From the NCBI GenBank assembly GCA_038211455.1, contig JBBQVP010000001.1, forward strand, positions 24,501-88,500: a DNA stretch of 64,000 nucleotides, in the 5' to 3' direction. How positions within the stretch are numbered: the first letter of the stretch is position 1; each line of letters begins with the position of its first letter. The stretch comes from SZAS-79 sp038211455. Its GTDB lineage: Bacteria; Pseudomonadota; Gammaproteobacteria; Burkholderiales; SG8-39. The translations under genes and the position numbers were made by a program. Below are positions 8,168 through 17,474 of the stretch, piece by piece. Below the pieces are notes generated by a model. That model had not been told where the DNA came from. It saw nothing but the letters and a program-made list of their open reading frames with translations, and did not search any database.

Positions 8168-8704
8168 ATGGCTGAAATCACCACAATTGCGCGACCCTAC
8201 GCTGAGGCGGTTTTCGGCCTCGCTGACCAGGGCGGCACGCTTGCGCAATGGTCCGAGACGCTCGACAGGTTCGCCAGTGTTGCGCAGGCGCCTGAGATGA
8301 GTGAACTGTTCGGCAACCCCAAGGTGACTAGCGCGCAGTTCGTCGACCTGTTTGTCTCGACGGCTGATAACCTGCCGGCGGAAGCCAAGGGTCTGCTGCT
8401 GATGCTGGCTGAGAACAAGCGTCTGGCGGCTTTGCCGGGAGTGCGCGACCAGTTCGAGTTGCTCAAGGCGGAGCGCGAAGGCGCGGTCGACGCAAAGATT
8501 GAATCGGCGTTTGCGCTCGAAGGAGGCGAACTTAAGTCACTCGTAGCCGATCTGGAGCGCCGCTTCAAGCGCAAGATCCGTCCGCAGGTCACGGTAGTCA
8601 AGGAACTCATCGGCGGCGCACGCATCACAGTCGGCGACAAAGTCATCGACGGCACCGTGCGCGGCAAGCTCGACGCCATGAACGCCGGATTGATGGGCAG
8701 TTGA
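8168..8704 (+). CDS. atpH: F1Fo ATP synthase subunit delta
   Basis: Delta subunit of 178 residues linking the b-stalk to the top of the alpha3beta3 head. The N-terminus AEITTIARPYAEAVFGLA and the C-terminal segment VVKELIGGARITVGDKVIDGTVRGKLDAM are the family signatures. It lies in the fixed atpBEFHAGDC order between atpF and atpA. Confidence 0.96.
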   Translation: MAEITTIARPYAEAVFGLADQGGTLAQWSETLDRFASVAQAPEMSELFGNPKVTSAQFVDLFVSTADNLPAEAKGLLLMLAENKRLAALPGVRDQFELLKAEREGAVDAKIESAFALEGGELKSLVADLERRFKRKIRPQVTVVKELIGGARITVGDKVIDGTVRGKLDAMNAGLMGS

Positions 8705-8759
8705 TGTTAACCAAGCGCCCACCCACCATAGATCACACACTTACCAAAGCGGAATAGCC

Positions 8760-10304
8760 ATGCAACAGCTGAAACCCTCCGAAATCAGCGAGCTGATCCG
8801 GTCGCGCATCCAGAGCCTCGCGCTCCCGGCCGACTCCCGCACTCAGGGGACCGTCATTTCTGTCACGGACGGCATCTGCCGCGTTCACGGTCTGTCCGAC
8901 GCGATGGCTGGCGAAATGCTGGAGTTCCCCAACAACACCTTCGGCCTCGCGCTGAACCTTGAGCGCGACTCGGTCGGCGCGGTGATCCTGGGAGAATACG
9001 AGCACATATCTGAAGGCGACACGGTCAAATGCACCGGCCGGATCCTTGATGTGCCCGTCGGGCCGGAGTTGATCGGTCGGGTCGTCAATTCGCTCGGCCA
9101 GCCGATCGACGGCAAGGGCCCGGTCAACGCGAAGATGACCGACGTGATCGAGAAAGTCGCGCCAGGCGTGATCGAGCGCCAGTCGGTCTCGCAGCCGGTG
9201 CAGACGGGACTCAAGTCCATTGACTCGATGGTACCGATCGGCCGCGGCCAGCGCGAACTGATCATCGGCGACCGCCAGACCGGCAAGACCGCCGTGGCGA
9301 TCGACGCGATCATCAACCAGAAAGGCAAGGACCTTATCTGTATTTATGTGGCGATCGGGCAGAAGGCGTCCTCGGTGGTCAACGTCGTCCGCAAGCTCGA
9401 AGAGCACGGCGCGATGGCGTACACCATCGTCGTTGCCGCCACGGCCTCCGAGTCCGCTGCAATGCAGTTCATCGCGCCGTATTCGGGCTGCACGATGGGC
9501 GAGTACTTCCGCGACCGCGGTCAGGATGCGCTGATCATCTATGACGACCTGACCAAGCAGGCCTGGGCCTACCGTCAGGTTTCGCTGCTGCTGCGCCGCC
9601 CGCCGGGACGCGAAGCGTATCCCGGCGACGTTTTCTACCTGCACTCGCGCTTGCTTGAGCGCGCTGCGCGCGTCAACCCGGAATACGTGGAGAAGTTCAC
9701 CAAGGGCGAAGTCAAGGGAAAGACCGGATCGCTGACTGCACTGCCGATCATCGAGACGCAGGCCGGTGACGTCACGGCCTTCGTGCCTACCAACGTCATC
9801 TCGATTACCGACGGCCAGATCTTCCTCGAGACCGACCTGTTCAACGCGGGTATTCGTCCAGCCATTAACGCGGGCATTTCGGTGTCACGCGTAGGTGGCG
9901 CCGCACAGACCAAAGTCGTGAAGAAGCTCGGCGGCGGCGTGCGCCTTGCGCTTGCCCAGTACCGCGAACTCGCAGCATTCGCGCAATTCGCCTCGGACCT
10001 GGACGAAGCCACCCGCAAGCAGCTTGAGCGTGGCCGGCTGGTGACGGAGCTGATGAAGCAACCGCAGTACGAGCCGCTTCAGGTCTGGCAGATGGCGCTG
10101 GTCCTGTTCGGTGTCAACAACGGCTACTTCGACGACGTGGATGTGAAGAAGGCGCTGGCGTGCGAAAAGGCGATGCAGGCCTACGTCAAGGACAAGTACG
10201 CTGCGCTGATCGATCGTATCGAGAGCACCAAGGATCTGTCCAAGGAAGACGAAGTTGAGCTGCACGAAGCCGTGAAAGACTTCAAGAAGAACGGATCGTA
10301 CTAA
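8760..10304 (+). CDS. atpA: F1Fo ATP synthase subunit alpha
   Basis: Non-catalytic nucleotide-binding subunit of 514 residues. The P-loop is GDRQTGKT near residue 170, with IVVAATASESAAMQ and the signature PAINAGISVSRVGG near residue 370. The N-terminal motif LKPSEISELI matches proteobacterial alpha subunits. The length is close to the E. coli protein (513). A GCGGAATAGCC stretch gives a modest ribosome site. Confidence 0.98.
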   Translation: MQQLKPSEISELIRSRIQSLALPADSRTQGTVISVTDGICRVHGLSDAMAGEMLEFPNNTFGLALNLERDSVGAVILGEYEHISEGDTVKCTGRILDVPVGPELIGRVVNSLGQPIDGKGPVNAKMTDVIEKVAPGVIERQSVSQPVQTGLKSIDSMVPIGRGQRELIIGDRQTGKTAVAIDAIINQKGKDLICIYVAIGQKASSVVNVVRKLEEHGAMAYTIVVAATASESAAMQFIAPYSGCTMGEYFRDRGQDALIIYDDLTKQAWAYRQVSLLLRRPPGREAYPGDVFYLHSRLLERAARVNPEYVEKFTKGEVKGKTGSLTALPIIETQAGDVTAFVPTNVISITDGQIFLETDLFNAGIRPAINAGISVSRVGGAAQTKVVKKLGGGVRLALAQYRELAAFAQFASDLDEATRKQLERGRLVTELMKQPQYEPLQVWQMALVLFGVNNGYFDDVDVKKALACEKAMQAYVKDKYAALIDRIESTKDLSKEDEVELHEAVKDFKKNGSY

Positions 10305-10344
10305 GCGCGCGACCAAGCGAAACGACTAAGCAAGAGGTCCTGCG

Positions 10345-11208
10345 ATGCCAGGCAGCAAGGAAATACGCACCAAGATCAAGAGCGTGCAAAACACGCGCAA
10401 GATCACCAAGGCCATGGAGATGGTCGCAGCCTCGAAGATGAGGAAGGCGCAACAACGCATGCGCGCCGCGCGGCCGTACGCCGAGAAGATCCGCAACGTG
10501 GCGGCGCACATGAGCCACGCCAACCCAGAATACCGCCACCCGTTCCTCGTCGAGCGTGATTCGGTGAAGAAGGTCGGCATCATCGTGGTGACCTCCGACA
10601 AGGGGTTGTGCGGCGGGCTGAACACCAACGTGCTGCGCATGGCGCTGGCCAAGATGCGCGCCTGGGAAGGCGAAGGCGAGGAGTTCGAAGTCTGCGCCAT
10701 CGGCAACAAGGGCCTGGGATTCATGCAGCGCCTGAAAGCAAACGTGGTTTCGCACGTCACCGGCCTGGGCGACACGCCCCACATGGACAAGATGATCGGC
10801 GCCGTCAAGGTGATGCTCAACGGGTATACCGAAGACCGGTTCGACCGGCTGGTGATTTTCTACACTCGATTCCTGAATACCATGAAGCAGGAACCGGTGA
10901 TGGAGCAGCTGCTCCCCCTGTCGGGTGAAACGCTGGGCGCGCCAGAGGGACTCTGGGATTACATCTACGAGCCAGATGCGAAAGCGGTTATCGACCAGGT
11001 GCTCACGCGCTACATCGAAGCACTGATCTACCAGTCCGTATCGGAGAACATCGCCTCCGAGCAGAGCGCACGAATGGTGGCGATGAAGGCAGCCAGCGAC
11101 AACGCCGGCAGTGTCATCGACGACCTGCAACTCATTTACAACAAATCGCGCCAGGCCGCGATCACCAAGGAACTTTCGGAGATCGTCGGCGGAGCTGCTG
11201 CGGTTTGA
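10345..11208 (+). CDS. atpG: F1Fo ATP synthase subunit gamma
   Basis: Central-shaft subunit of 287 residues. The N-terminus PGSKEIRTKIKSVQNTRKIT and C-terminus MKAASDNAGSVIDDLQLIYN are the conserved coiled-coil halves that insert into the alpha3beta3 head; the middle carries the Rossmann-like domain with SDKGLCGGLNTN. AAGAGGTCC precedes the ATG. Confidence 0.97.
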   Translation: MPGSKEIRTKIKSVQNTRKITKAMEMVAASKMRKAQQRMRAARPYAEKIRNVAAHMSHANPEYRHPFLVERDSVKKVGIIVVTSDKGLCGGLNTNVLRMALAKMRAWEGEGEEFEVCAIGNKGLGFMQRLKANVVSHVTGLGDTPHMDKMIGAVKVMLNGYTEDRFDRLVIFYTRFLNTMKQEPVMEQLLPLSGETLGAPEGLWDYIYEPDAKAVIDQVLTRYIEALIYQSVSENIASEQSARMVAMKAASDNAGSVIDDLQLIYNKSRQAAITKELSEIVGGAAAV

Positions 11209-11253
11209 CGACTGATTTATCGAATTCGAACCTGATTTCTTAGGAATTTCGCC

Positions 11254-12633
11254 ATGAACCAAGGAACAATCGTCCAGTGCATCGGTGCAGTCGTCGACGT
11301 GGAATTCCCGCGCGACCAGATGCCGGCCATCTATGACGCGCTCAAGATGGACGAAATCGGCCTGACGCTGGAAGTGCAGCAGCAACTCGGCGACGGTATC
11401 GTGCGGACCATCGCGCTGGGGTCCTCAGACGGCCTGCGCCGCGGCATGACGGTGGTGAACACCAAGAACCCGATCCTGGTGCCGATCGGCCCCAAGACCC
11501 TCGGCCGCATCATGGACGTGCTGGGCCGCCCGATCGACGAGGCCGGCCCGATCGGATCGGAGAAGACCTCCTCGATCCATCGCAACGCCCCGAAGTACGA
11601 GGAACTCTCGCCGTCCCAGGATCTTCTTGAGACCGGAATCAAGGTGATTGATCTCGTCTGTCCGTTTGCGAAAGGTGGCAAGGTCGGATTGTTCGGCGGC
11701 GCCGGCGTGGGCAAGACCGTGAACATGATGGAACTGATCAACAATATTGCTAAGAAGCACTCTGGCCTTTCGGTGTTCGCCGGCGTGGGCGAACGCACCC
11801 GCGAGGGCAACGACTTCTATCACGAGATGAAGGATGGAGGCGTTCTCGACAAGGTAGCGCTGGTCTACGGCCAGATGAACGAGCCTCCCGGCAACCGCCT
11901 GCGCGTCGCGCTGACCGGACTGACAATGGCCGAGGCGTTCCGCGACGACGGCCGCGACGTGCTGTTCTTCGTCGACAACATCTACCGCTTCACGCTGGCC
12001 GGTACCGAAGTGTCCGCGCTTCTGGGTCGCATGCCTTCCGCGGTGGGTTACCAGCCGACGTTGGCCGAGGAAATGGGCCGCCTGCAGGAGCGCATCACCT
12101 CCACCAAGACCGGCTCGATCACTTCGATCCAGGCCGTGTACGTGCCTGCCGACGACCTGACCGACCCCTCGCCGGCAACGACCTTCGGCCACCTGGACTC
12201 GACCGTGGTGCTTTCGCGCGACATCGCGTCACTGGGTATCTACCCCGCGGTGGATCCGCTCGATTCGACCAGCCGGCAGATGGACCCGCATGTGGTCGGT
12301 GAAGAGCATTACGGCGTCGCCCGCTCGGTGCAGGCCACGCTGCAGCGCTACAAGGAACTGCGCGACATCATCGCCATCCTCGGGATGGACGAGCTTTCGC
12401 CCGAGGACAAACTGGCCGTGGCGCGTGCCCGCAAGATACAGCGCTTCCTGTCGCAGCCGTTTGACGTGGCGAAAAACTTCACCGGTCAGGATGGAAAGTA
12501 TGTCCCGCTGGCCGACACGATCAAGGGCTTCAAGGGGATCGTCAACGGCGACTACGATCACCTGCCTGAGCAGGCGTTCTACATGGTCGGCGCGATAGAA
12601 GAAGCTGTTGAGAAAGCGAAGACGCTGCAGTAA
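11254..12633 (+). CDS. atpD: F1Fo ATP synthase subunit beta
   Basis: Catalytic subunit of 459 residues. The P-loop GGAGVGKT lies near residue 150, the catalytic Glu is in GVGERTREGND, and Walker B is in DVLFFVDNIYRF. The signature PSAVGYQPTLAEEMG is followed by DDLTDPSPATTFGHLD and the DELSPEDK segment of the DELSEED lever. The last base of the TAA stop is also the first base of the atpC ATG. Confidence 0.98.
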   Translation: MNQGTIVQCIGAVVDVEFPRDQMPAIYDALKMDEIGLTLEVQQQLGDGIVRTIALGSSDGLRRGMTVVNTKNPILVPIGPKTLGRIMDVLGRPIDEAGPIGSEKTSSIHRNAPKYEELSPSQDLLETGIKVIDLVCPFAKGGKVGLFGGAGVGKTVNMMELINNIAKKHSGLSVFAGVGERTREGNDFYHEMKDGGVLDKVALVYGQMNEPPGNRLRVALTGLTMAEAFRDDGRDVLFFVDNIYRFTLAGTEVSALLGRMPSAVGYQPTLAEEMGRLQERITSTKTGSITSIQAVYVPADDLTDPSPATTFGHLDSTVVLSRDIASLGIYPAVDPLDSTSRQMDPHVVGEEHYGVARSVQATLQRYKELRDIIAILGMDELSPEDKLAVARARKIQRFLSQPFDVAKNFTGQDGKYVPLADTIKGFKGIVNGDYDHLPEQAFYMVGAIEEAVEKAKTLQ

Positions 12634-13058
12634 TGGCACACACTATTCACGTCGACGTCGTCAGCGCCGAAGAGCAGATCTACTCCGGTGAGGCCGAATT
12701 CGTGGTCCTTCCGGGTGAGGCGGGCGAACTGGGTATTTATCCGCGCCATACTCCACTCATTACGCGCATCAAGCCGGGTACGGTGCGCATCAAGCCAGAG
12801 GGGGGCGGCGAGGAGGAACTGATATTTGTGGCCGGCGGTATCCTTGAGGTGCAACCCAAGGTTGTCACCGTGCTTGCCGACACTGCGGTGCGTGGTCACG
12901 ATCTGGACGAGGCCAAGGCGCTTGAAGCCATGAAACGCGCTGAAGAGGCGTTGCACGACCGGACCGGAAAAATGGAATACGCCCAGGCCGCGGCGGAGCT
13001 TGCCGAGGCCGCGGCACAGATTGCGGCGATCCGGAAGCTGCGGCAGAGAAAAGGTTGA
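12633..13058 (+). CDS. atpC: F1Fo ATP synthase subunit epsilon
   Basis: Epsilon subunit of 141 residues, which couples the shaft to the c-ring and can inhibit ATP hydrolysis. An N-terminal beta-sandwich (HVDVVSAEEQIYSGEAEFVVLPGEAGELGI, GGILEVQPKVVTVLADTAVRG) precedes a C-terminal helical hairpin. It overlaps atpD by one base. The acetate kinase gene begins only 32 nt after its stop, so the operon probably continues. Confidence 0.96.
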   Translation: MAHTIHVDVVSAEEQIYSGEAEFVVLPGEAGELGIYPRHTPLITRIKPGTVRIKPEGGGEEELIFVAGGILEVQPKVVTVLADTAVRGHDLDEAKALEAMKRAEEALHDRTGKMEYAQAAAELAEAAAQIAAIRKLRQRKG

Positions 13059-13090
13059 TCCCGAACGCCTGAGGGCGCCCGGCCTACACG

Positions 13091-14263
13091 ATGGCCGATG
13101 CACTATTAGTCCTGAACGCCGGCTCCTCGAGCCTGAAATTTTCCCTATACGCTGCGGACCCACTCGACGTGCGTCTGCGCGGTCTGTTTGAGAACATTGG
13201 GGCGAGCGCTCACTTTCAGGCAACTGACGGTCGCGAGACTGTCCTCGATGACAGGAAGTGGGAGGGTCCGCTAACACACGCGGCGGCGCTTGAATTCCTT
13301 CTCGACTTTCTCCCGCGCGCTGCAGCCTATGACCGGCTCGCTGCCGTCGGGCACCGTGTGGTGCATGGCGGACAGGATTTTCCCGGACCGGTCCGCGTAG
13401 ATGGAAACGTACTCCAGGCGCTGGAAAGTCTCGTGCCCCTTGCGCCGCTGCACCAACCGCACAATCTCGCCGCAATACGCGCAATCGCTGCGCTCGATCC
13501 GAAGTTGCAGCAGGTGGCGTGCTTCGACACGTCCTTCCACCGGCGCCAGCCCGCAGTCGCGCAAGCCTATGCGCTGCCGCCATCGATCACTTCGCGCGGG
13601 GTGCTGCGTTACGGATTTCATGGGCTATCGTATGAGTATGTTGCCTCCTTGCTTCCTGAGTTTGACGCAAGGGCCGCCCGGGGCAGGACAATCGTCGCCC
13701 ACCTTGGCGCTGGATCGAGCCTGTGCGGACTGGCAGCCGGCCACAGCGTCGCAACCACCATGGGCTTTACTGCGCTTGACGGATTGCCTATGGCCACCCG
13801 GTGCGGAAGCCTCGACCCTGGCGTCGTTCTCTACCTGATGGACCAGCTCGGCATGGGCGCGCGCGAAATCCAGCACCTGCTCTACAACGAGTCCGGCCTC
13901 GCCGGAGTTTCAGGCGTTTCAGGAGACATGCGCGAACTGCTCGCAAGTGGCAAATCCGGGGCAAACGAAGCCATCGAACTCTACGTTTACCGAATCGGCC
14001 GTGAAATAGGCTCTCTCGCCGCAGCGCTCGGGGGGCTGGATGCGCTGGTTTTCACAGGAGGAATCGGGGAACATCAGGCTGAAATCCGGGCCCGCGTATG
14101 CGCTGCAGCCGCATGGCTTGGTGTTGAACTCGATGCCCCGGCGAACGAGTCAGGCGGACCCCGCATCAGCCGGGAAGGGCTACCTGTATCGGCTTGGGTG
14201 ATACCTACCGACGAGGAACTGGTCATCGCACGGCACAGTGTCCAAACTCTGCAGGCACCATGA
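13091..14263 (+). CDS. ackA: Acetate kinase
   Basis: Phosphotransferase interconverting acetate + ATP and acetyl phosphate + ADP; 390 residues. It shows the first family signature LVLNAGSSSLKFSLY at the N-terminus, the phosphate-2 region AHLGAGSSLCG, and the ATP-binding segment VFTGGIGEHQAEIRARV near residue 320. No phosphotransacetylase gene lies nearby. The gene sits 32 nt behind atpC without a visible terminator, and its stop overlaps the glpD start by 4 nt. Propionate kinase is a less likely reading of the same family. Confidence 0.93.
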   Translation: MADALLVLNAGSSSLKFSLYAADPLDVRLRGLFENIGASAHFQATDGRETVLDDRKWEGPLTHAAALEFLLDFLPRAAAYDRLAAVGHRVVHGGQDFPGPVRVDGNVLQALESLVPLAPLHQPHNLAAIRAIAALDPKLQQVACFDTSFHRRQPAVAQAYALPPSITSRGVLRYGFHGLSYEYVASLLPEFDARAARGRTIVAHLGAGSSLCGLAAGHSVATTMGFTALDGLPMATRCGSLDPGVVLYLMDQLGMGAREIQHLLYNESGLAGVSGVSGDMRELLASGKSGANEAIELYVYRIGREIGSLAAALGGLDALVFTGGIGEHQAEIRARVCAAAAWLGVELDAPANESGGPRISREGLPVSAWVIPTDEELVIARHSVQTLQAP

Positions 14264-15792
14264 GAGACGGTCTCGGAAACGCCGCCAACGCGCAGGACCC
14301 ACCGGTCGACCTGCTGGTCATAGGCGCCGGCATCAACGGCATCGGCATCGCGCGCGATGCGGCCGGCCGCGGACTATCGGTGGTAGTTGCCGAGAAGGAT
14401 GATCTCGCCTCGCATACCTCTTCGTGGTCATCCAAGCTGATCCACGGTGGCTTGCGCTACCTCGAGCAGTACGAGTTTCGTCTGGTCGCAGAATCACTCG
14501 CCGAGCGTGAAGTTCTGCTTTCTATCGCCGGGCACCTGGTCTCACCCATGCGCTTCATCATGCCGCACGTGCCGGAACTGCGCCCGCGCTGGATGATCCG
14601 CATCGGACTGTTTCTCTACGATCACCTCGGCCGACGCACGCGCTTGCCAGGCTCGCACGGGGTGAACCTATCCATGCCGCCGTATAATGCGGGCCTCAAG
14701 CAATCGCTGCGAAACGGGTTCATCTATTCGGATTGCCGGGTTGACGATGCCCGACTCGTAGTCGCCAACGCGCTCGACGCACGACGGCTTGGCGCGCGAA
14801 TTCTCACCCGCACCAAGTGCACTGCGGCGCGGCGCGAAAGCGGCCTGTGGAAGGCACAACTCGACAGCGGCAAAACGGGCACCGTTACCGTTCGCGCGCG
14901 CGCGATCGTAAATGCCGCCGGGCCCTGGGTGAAGGATGTGCTGAATGGCCACCTCCAGCAACCGAGCAACGACAACGTCCGCCTCGTCAAGGGAAGCCAC
15001 ATCGTGGTGCCGAGGGCCTACGCCGGCGAACATGCATTCATCCTGCAGAATGACGATAAACGTGTTGTCTTCATGATCCCCTACGAGGGCCGCTTCACGC
15101 TGATCGGCACGACCGATGTGGTTGTGGATGGCGATCCCGGGGATCCGCAGGCGAGCGAGGAGGAGGTGGACTATCTTTGCCGTGCCGTCAATCGTTACCT
15201 CGAAAAACCCATCGGCCCGGAGGACACGGTGTGGCGATATTCGGGGGTGCGTCCCCTGTATGACGACGGGACCAGCGACCCCTCCGCGGTGACGCGCGAC
15301 TATACGCTGCGTGTCGATGACGATGGTGGCGCGGCCGCTGTGCTATCGGTGTTTGGCGGAAAGCTGACGACCTATCGCAGGCTTGCCGAGCACGCGCTAG
15401 AGAAGCTTGCGCCGTATTTCCCTGGACTCAAACCCGCGTGGACTGCCACGGTTCCCTTGCCGGGGGGGGATTTCGTGGCAGGCCCCGAAGTGGCGTTCGA
15501 AATCCTGCGCAGTCGATACGCGAACATACCCGAGGAGTCACTGCGCGGCTTGTTCCGGCGTCATGGCACGCGGGTCGAGAGAGTGCTGGGTGAGGCGCAC
15601 ACCGAGGTCGACCTCGGCGAGGACTTCGGCGCGGGACTTTACGCGCGCGAATTGAATTACCTTGTCGCCGAGGAGTGGGCTGGCAGCGTCGAGGACGTGC
15701 TCTGGCGCCGGACCAAGGCCGGACTGCACATGACACCCGCACAGCGTGAGCGGGTTGCGGCGTGGATGGCCGACCGGATCCCCACGGCATGA
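14260..15792 (+). CDS. glpD: Aerobic glycerol-3-phosphate dehydrogenase (FAD)
   Basis: Membrane-associated flavoenzyme of 510 residues that oxidises sn-glycerol-3-phosphate to dihydroxyacetone phosphate and passes electrons to quinone. The FAD motif is VIGAGINGIGIARDAAGRG near residues 22-40, followed by SHTSSWSSKLIHGGLRYLEQYEF, the GlpD signature, and FGGKLTTYRRLAE. The start at 14260 overlaps the ackA stop (ATGA); an earlier in-frame ATG inside ackA adds nonfamily sequence. No glpF, glpK or glpR gene is adjacent, so it may be constitutive or regulated elsewhere. Confidence 0.93.
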   Translation: MRDGLGNAANAQDPPVDLLVIGAGINGIGIARDAAGRGLSVVVAEKDDLASHTSSWSSKLIHGGLRYLEQYEFRLVAESLAEREVLLSIAGHLVSPMRFIMPHVPELRPRWMIRIGLFLYDHLGRRTRLPGSHGVNLSMPPYNAGLKQSLRNGFIYSDCRVDDARLVVANALDARRLGARILTRTKCTAARRESGLWKAQLDSGKTGTVTVRARAIVNAAGPWVKDVLNGHLQQPSNDNVRLVKGSHIVVPRAYAGEHAFILQNDDKRVVFMIPYEGRFTLIGTTDVVVDGDPGDPQASEEEVDYLCRAVNRYLEKPIGPEDTVWRYSGVRPLYDDGTSDPSAVTRDYTLRVDDDGGAAAVLSVFGGKLTTYRRLAEHALEKLAPYFPGLKPAWTATVPLPGGDFVAGPEVAFEILRSRYANIPEESLRGLFRRHGTRVERVLGEAHTEVDLGEDFGAGLYARELNYLVAEEWAGSVEDVLWRRTKAGLHMTPAQRERVAAWMADRIPTA

Positions 15793-16574
15793 TGCGCCCC
15801 CTCTCCGAGCTTCCGCGCGCGCGCATACGTGGCTTGTTCTTCGATATAGACGACACCCTCACCACCGAAGGGCGGCTGACCGCCGAAGCCTACGCAGCGC
15901 TCGAACGCTGGAAATTGGCGGGGCGCCTTGCGATCCCGATCACCGGACGGCCTGCCGGATGGTGCGACCATATCGCGCGCATGTGGCCGGTTGACGCGGT
16001 CGTGGGGGAGAATGGCGCGTTTTACTTCCGGTACAACGAAGCCACGCACCGGCTGGACAAGCGCTTTCGGGACGATGAAAGAGTCCGGACGAAGAACCGC
16101 GCTCGGCTCGGCGCGGTGAGCGAGAGGATTCTGGCCGAAGTCCCGGGCTGTGCGCCAGCCTCCGATCAGCTGTACCGCGAAACCGATCTTGCGATCGATT
16201 TCTGCGAGGATGTCTCCCCGCTGCCTCTCGCAGAGGCTGACCGCATCTCGCAGTTGATGCGCCAGGCCGGCATGACAGCGAAAATCAGCTCGATCCACGT
16301 GAACGGCTGGTTCGGCGACTACGACAAGCTTGGCATGACCCGCACGTTTGCACAGGAATGCCTGGGGATCGACCTGGATGCTGCAAGGGACACGTTTGCA
16401 TTCGCAGGGGACTCCCCGAACGATGCACCGATGTTTGCGTACTTTCCCAATTCAGTCGGTGTGGCGAACATACGGCGCTTCAGCGCGCGGCTCACCGCTG
16501 AGCCCAAGTATGTGACCCGAAGCGAAGCCGGCGCAGGCTTTGCCGAACTCGTCGCGTACCTGCTGGAGTCCTGA
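15789..16574 (+). CDS. HAD-superfamily (class IIB-like) phosphatase
   Basis: A 261-residue protein with the HAD nucleophile motif FFDIDDTLTTEG (Asp-x-Asp) near residue 20, motif II in IPITGRPAGWC, and motif IV in FAFAGDSPNDAPMF. The cap between motifs II and III is of the alpha/beta type seen in sugar-phosphate phosphatases such as mannosyl-3-phosphoglycerate or trehalose-6-phosphate phosphatases. The start overlaps the glpD stop by 4 nt; the next codon is also ATG, so either may initiate. Its placement after glpD hints at a polyol or sugar phosphate substrate, but the sequence does not show which. Confidence 0.8.
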   Translation: MMRPLSELPRARIRGLFFDIDDTLTTEGRLTAEAYAALERWKLAGRLAIPITGRPAGWCDHIARMWPVDAVVGENGAFYFRYNEATHRLDKRFRDDERVRTKNRARLGAVSERILAEVPGCAPASDQLYRETDLAIDFCEDVSPLPLAEADRISQLMRQAGMTAKISSIHVNGWFGDYDKLGMTRTFAQECLGIDLDAARDTFAFAGDSPNDAPMFAYFPNSVGVANIRRFSARLTAEPKYVTRSEAGAGFAELVAYLLES

Positions 16575-16578
16575 GACG

Positions 16579-17385
16579 ATGGATCTGTGGTGGGCCTACC
16601 TTCTAATCGGCGCGGTCGTGGGCTTCATGGCGGGACTTCTGGGCATCGGCGGCGGCATGGTGCTGGTGCCGATACTGCTGTTCTCGTTCCGTGCACAGGG
16701 CGCGGCCGCAGGCTTTCCACCCGAGCACATGATGCATATGGCTCTGGCAACGGCGATGGCGACCATTCCCTTCACTTCGTTGTCGAGCTTGCGCGCGCAT
16801 CATGCACGTGGCGGCGTGGACTGGACGATCGTTCTGCGCATGTTGCCCGGGCTCGCGCTTGGCGCTGCCCTGGGAACGCTGGTCGCCGGGAGCGTACCCG
16901 GGCGGCCGCTCGCGATATTTTTCGCCGCCTTCATTTTCTACGCGGCAACGTCGATGTTCTTTGACCTTCGGCCCAAGGGAACGTACGTCCTTCCCGGACG
17001 TGCTGGACTGGCGTTCGTCGGCACCCTCGTCTCGTTCCTCGCGACCTTTCTCGCGGCGGGCGCCGCCTTCATCACCATTCCGTTCATGCTGGCGTGCAAC
17101 GTGCCGCTCAAGCGCGCCGTCGGCACGGCGTCGGCGATCGGTTTCCCGCTCGGGTTGGCGGCCACAGTGGGTTACATCCTGGCCGGGCTCGAGGCGGGCC
17201 CGATGCCGCCTTACAGCCTTGGCTTCGTCTACCTGCCCGCGTTGGTGATGATCGTGCTGCCCACCGTGGTGACCGCGCCGCTGGGCGCGCGCGTGTCGCA
17301 GAACATGCCGGTAAAGCGGCTCAGGATGGTGTTTGCATTCACGTTATACCTCATCGCAATTCGCATGATTGTCAGCCTCTGGTGA
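16579..17385 (+). CDS. TSUP (TauE/SafE) family membrane transporter
   Basis: Integral membrane protein of 268 residues with about eight hydrophobic helices. The first helix carries LIGAVVGFMAGLLGIGGGMVLVPIL, the hallmark of the TauE/SafE family, and the repeat appears as FLAAGAAFITIPFML in the second half. Family members export sulfite, sulfoacetate or other organosulfur anions, or import sulfate; the substrate cannot be read here. It starts 4 nt after the HAD gene and ends the atp-ackA-glpD chain. Confidence 0.9.
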   Translation: MDLWWAYLLIGAVVGFMAGLLGIGGGMVLVPILLFSFRAQGAAAGFPPEHMMHMALATAMATIPFTSLSSLRAHHARGGVDWTIVLRMLPGLALGAALGTLVAGSVPGRPLAIFFAAFIFYAATSMFFDLRPKGTYVLPGRAGLAFVGTLVSFLATFLAAGAAFITIPFMLACNVPLKRAVGTASAIGFPLGLAATVGYILAGLEAGPMPPYSLGFVYLPALVMIVLPTVVTAPLGARVSQNMPVKRLRMVFAFTLYLIAIRMIVSLW

Positions 17386-17474
17386 TTTCTTGGAAGAAGA
17401 GGGGGCGACTTACTGGGATTCCTGACCGGCATCCTGCAGCACGGTCGAAACATCTGGCCTTGCTGAGGTAAATT

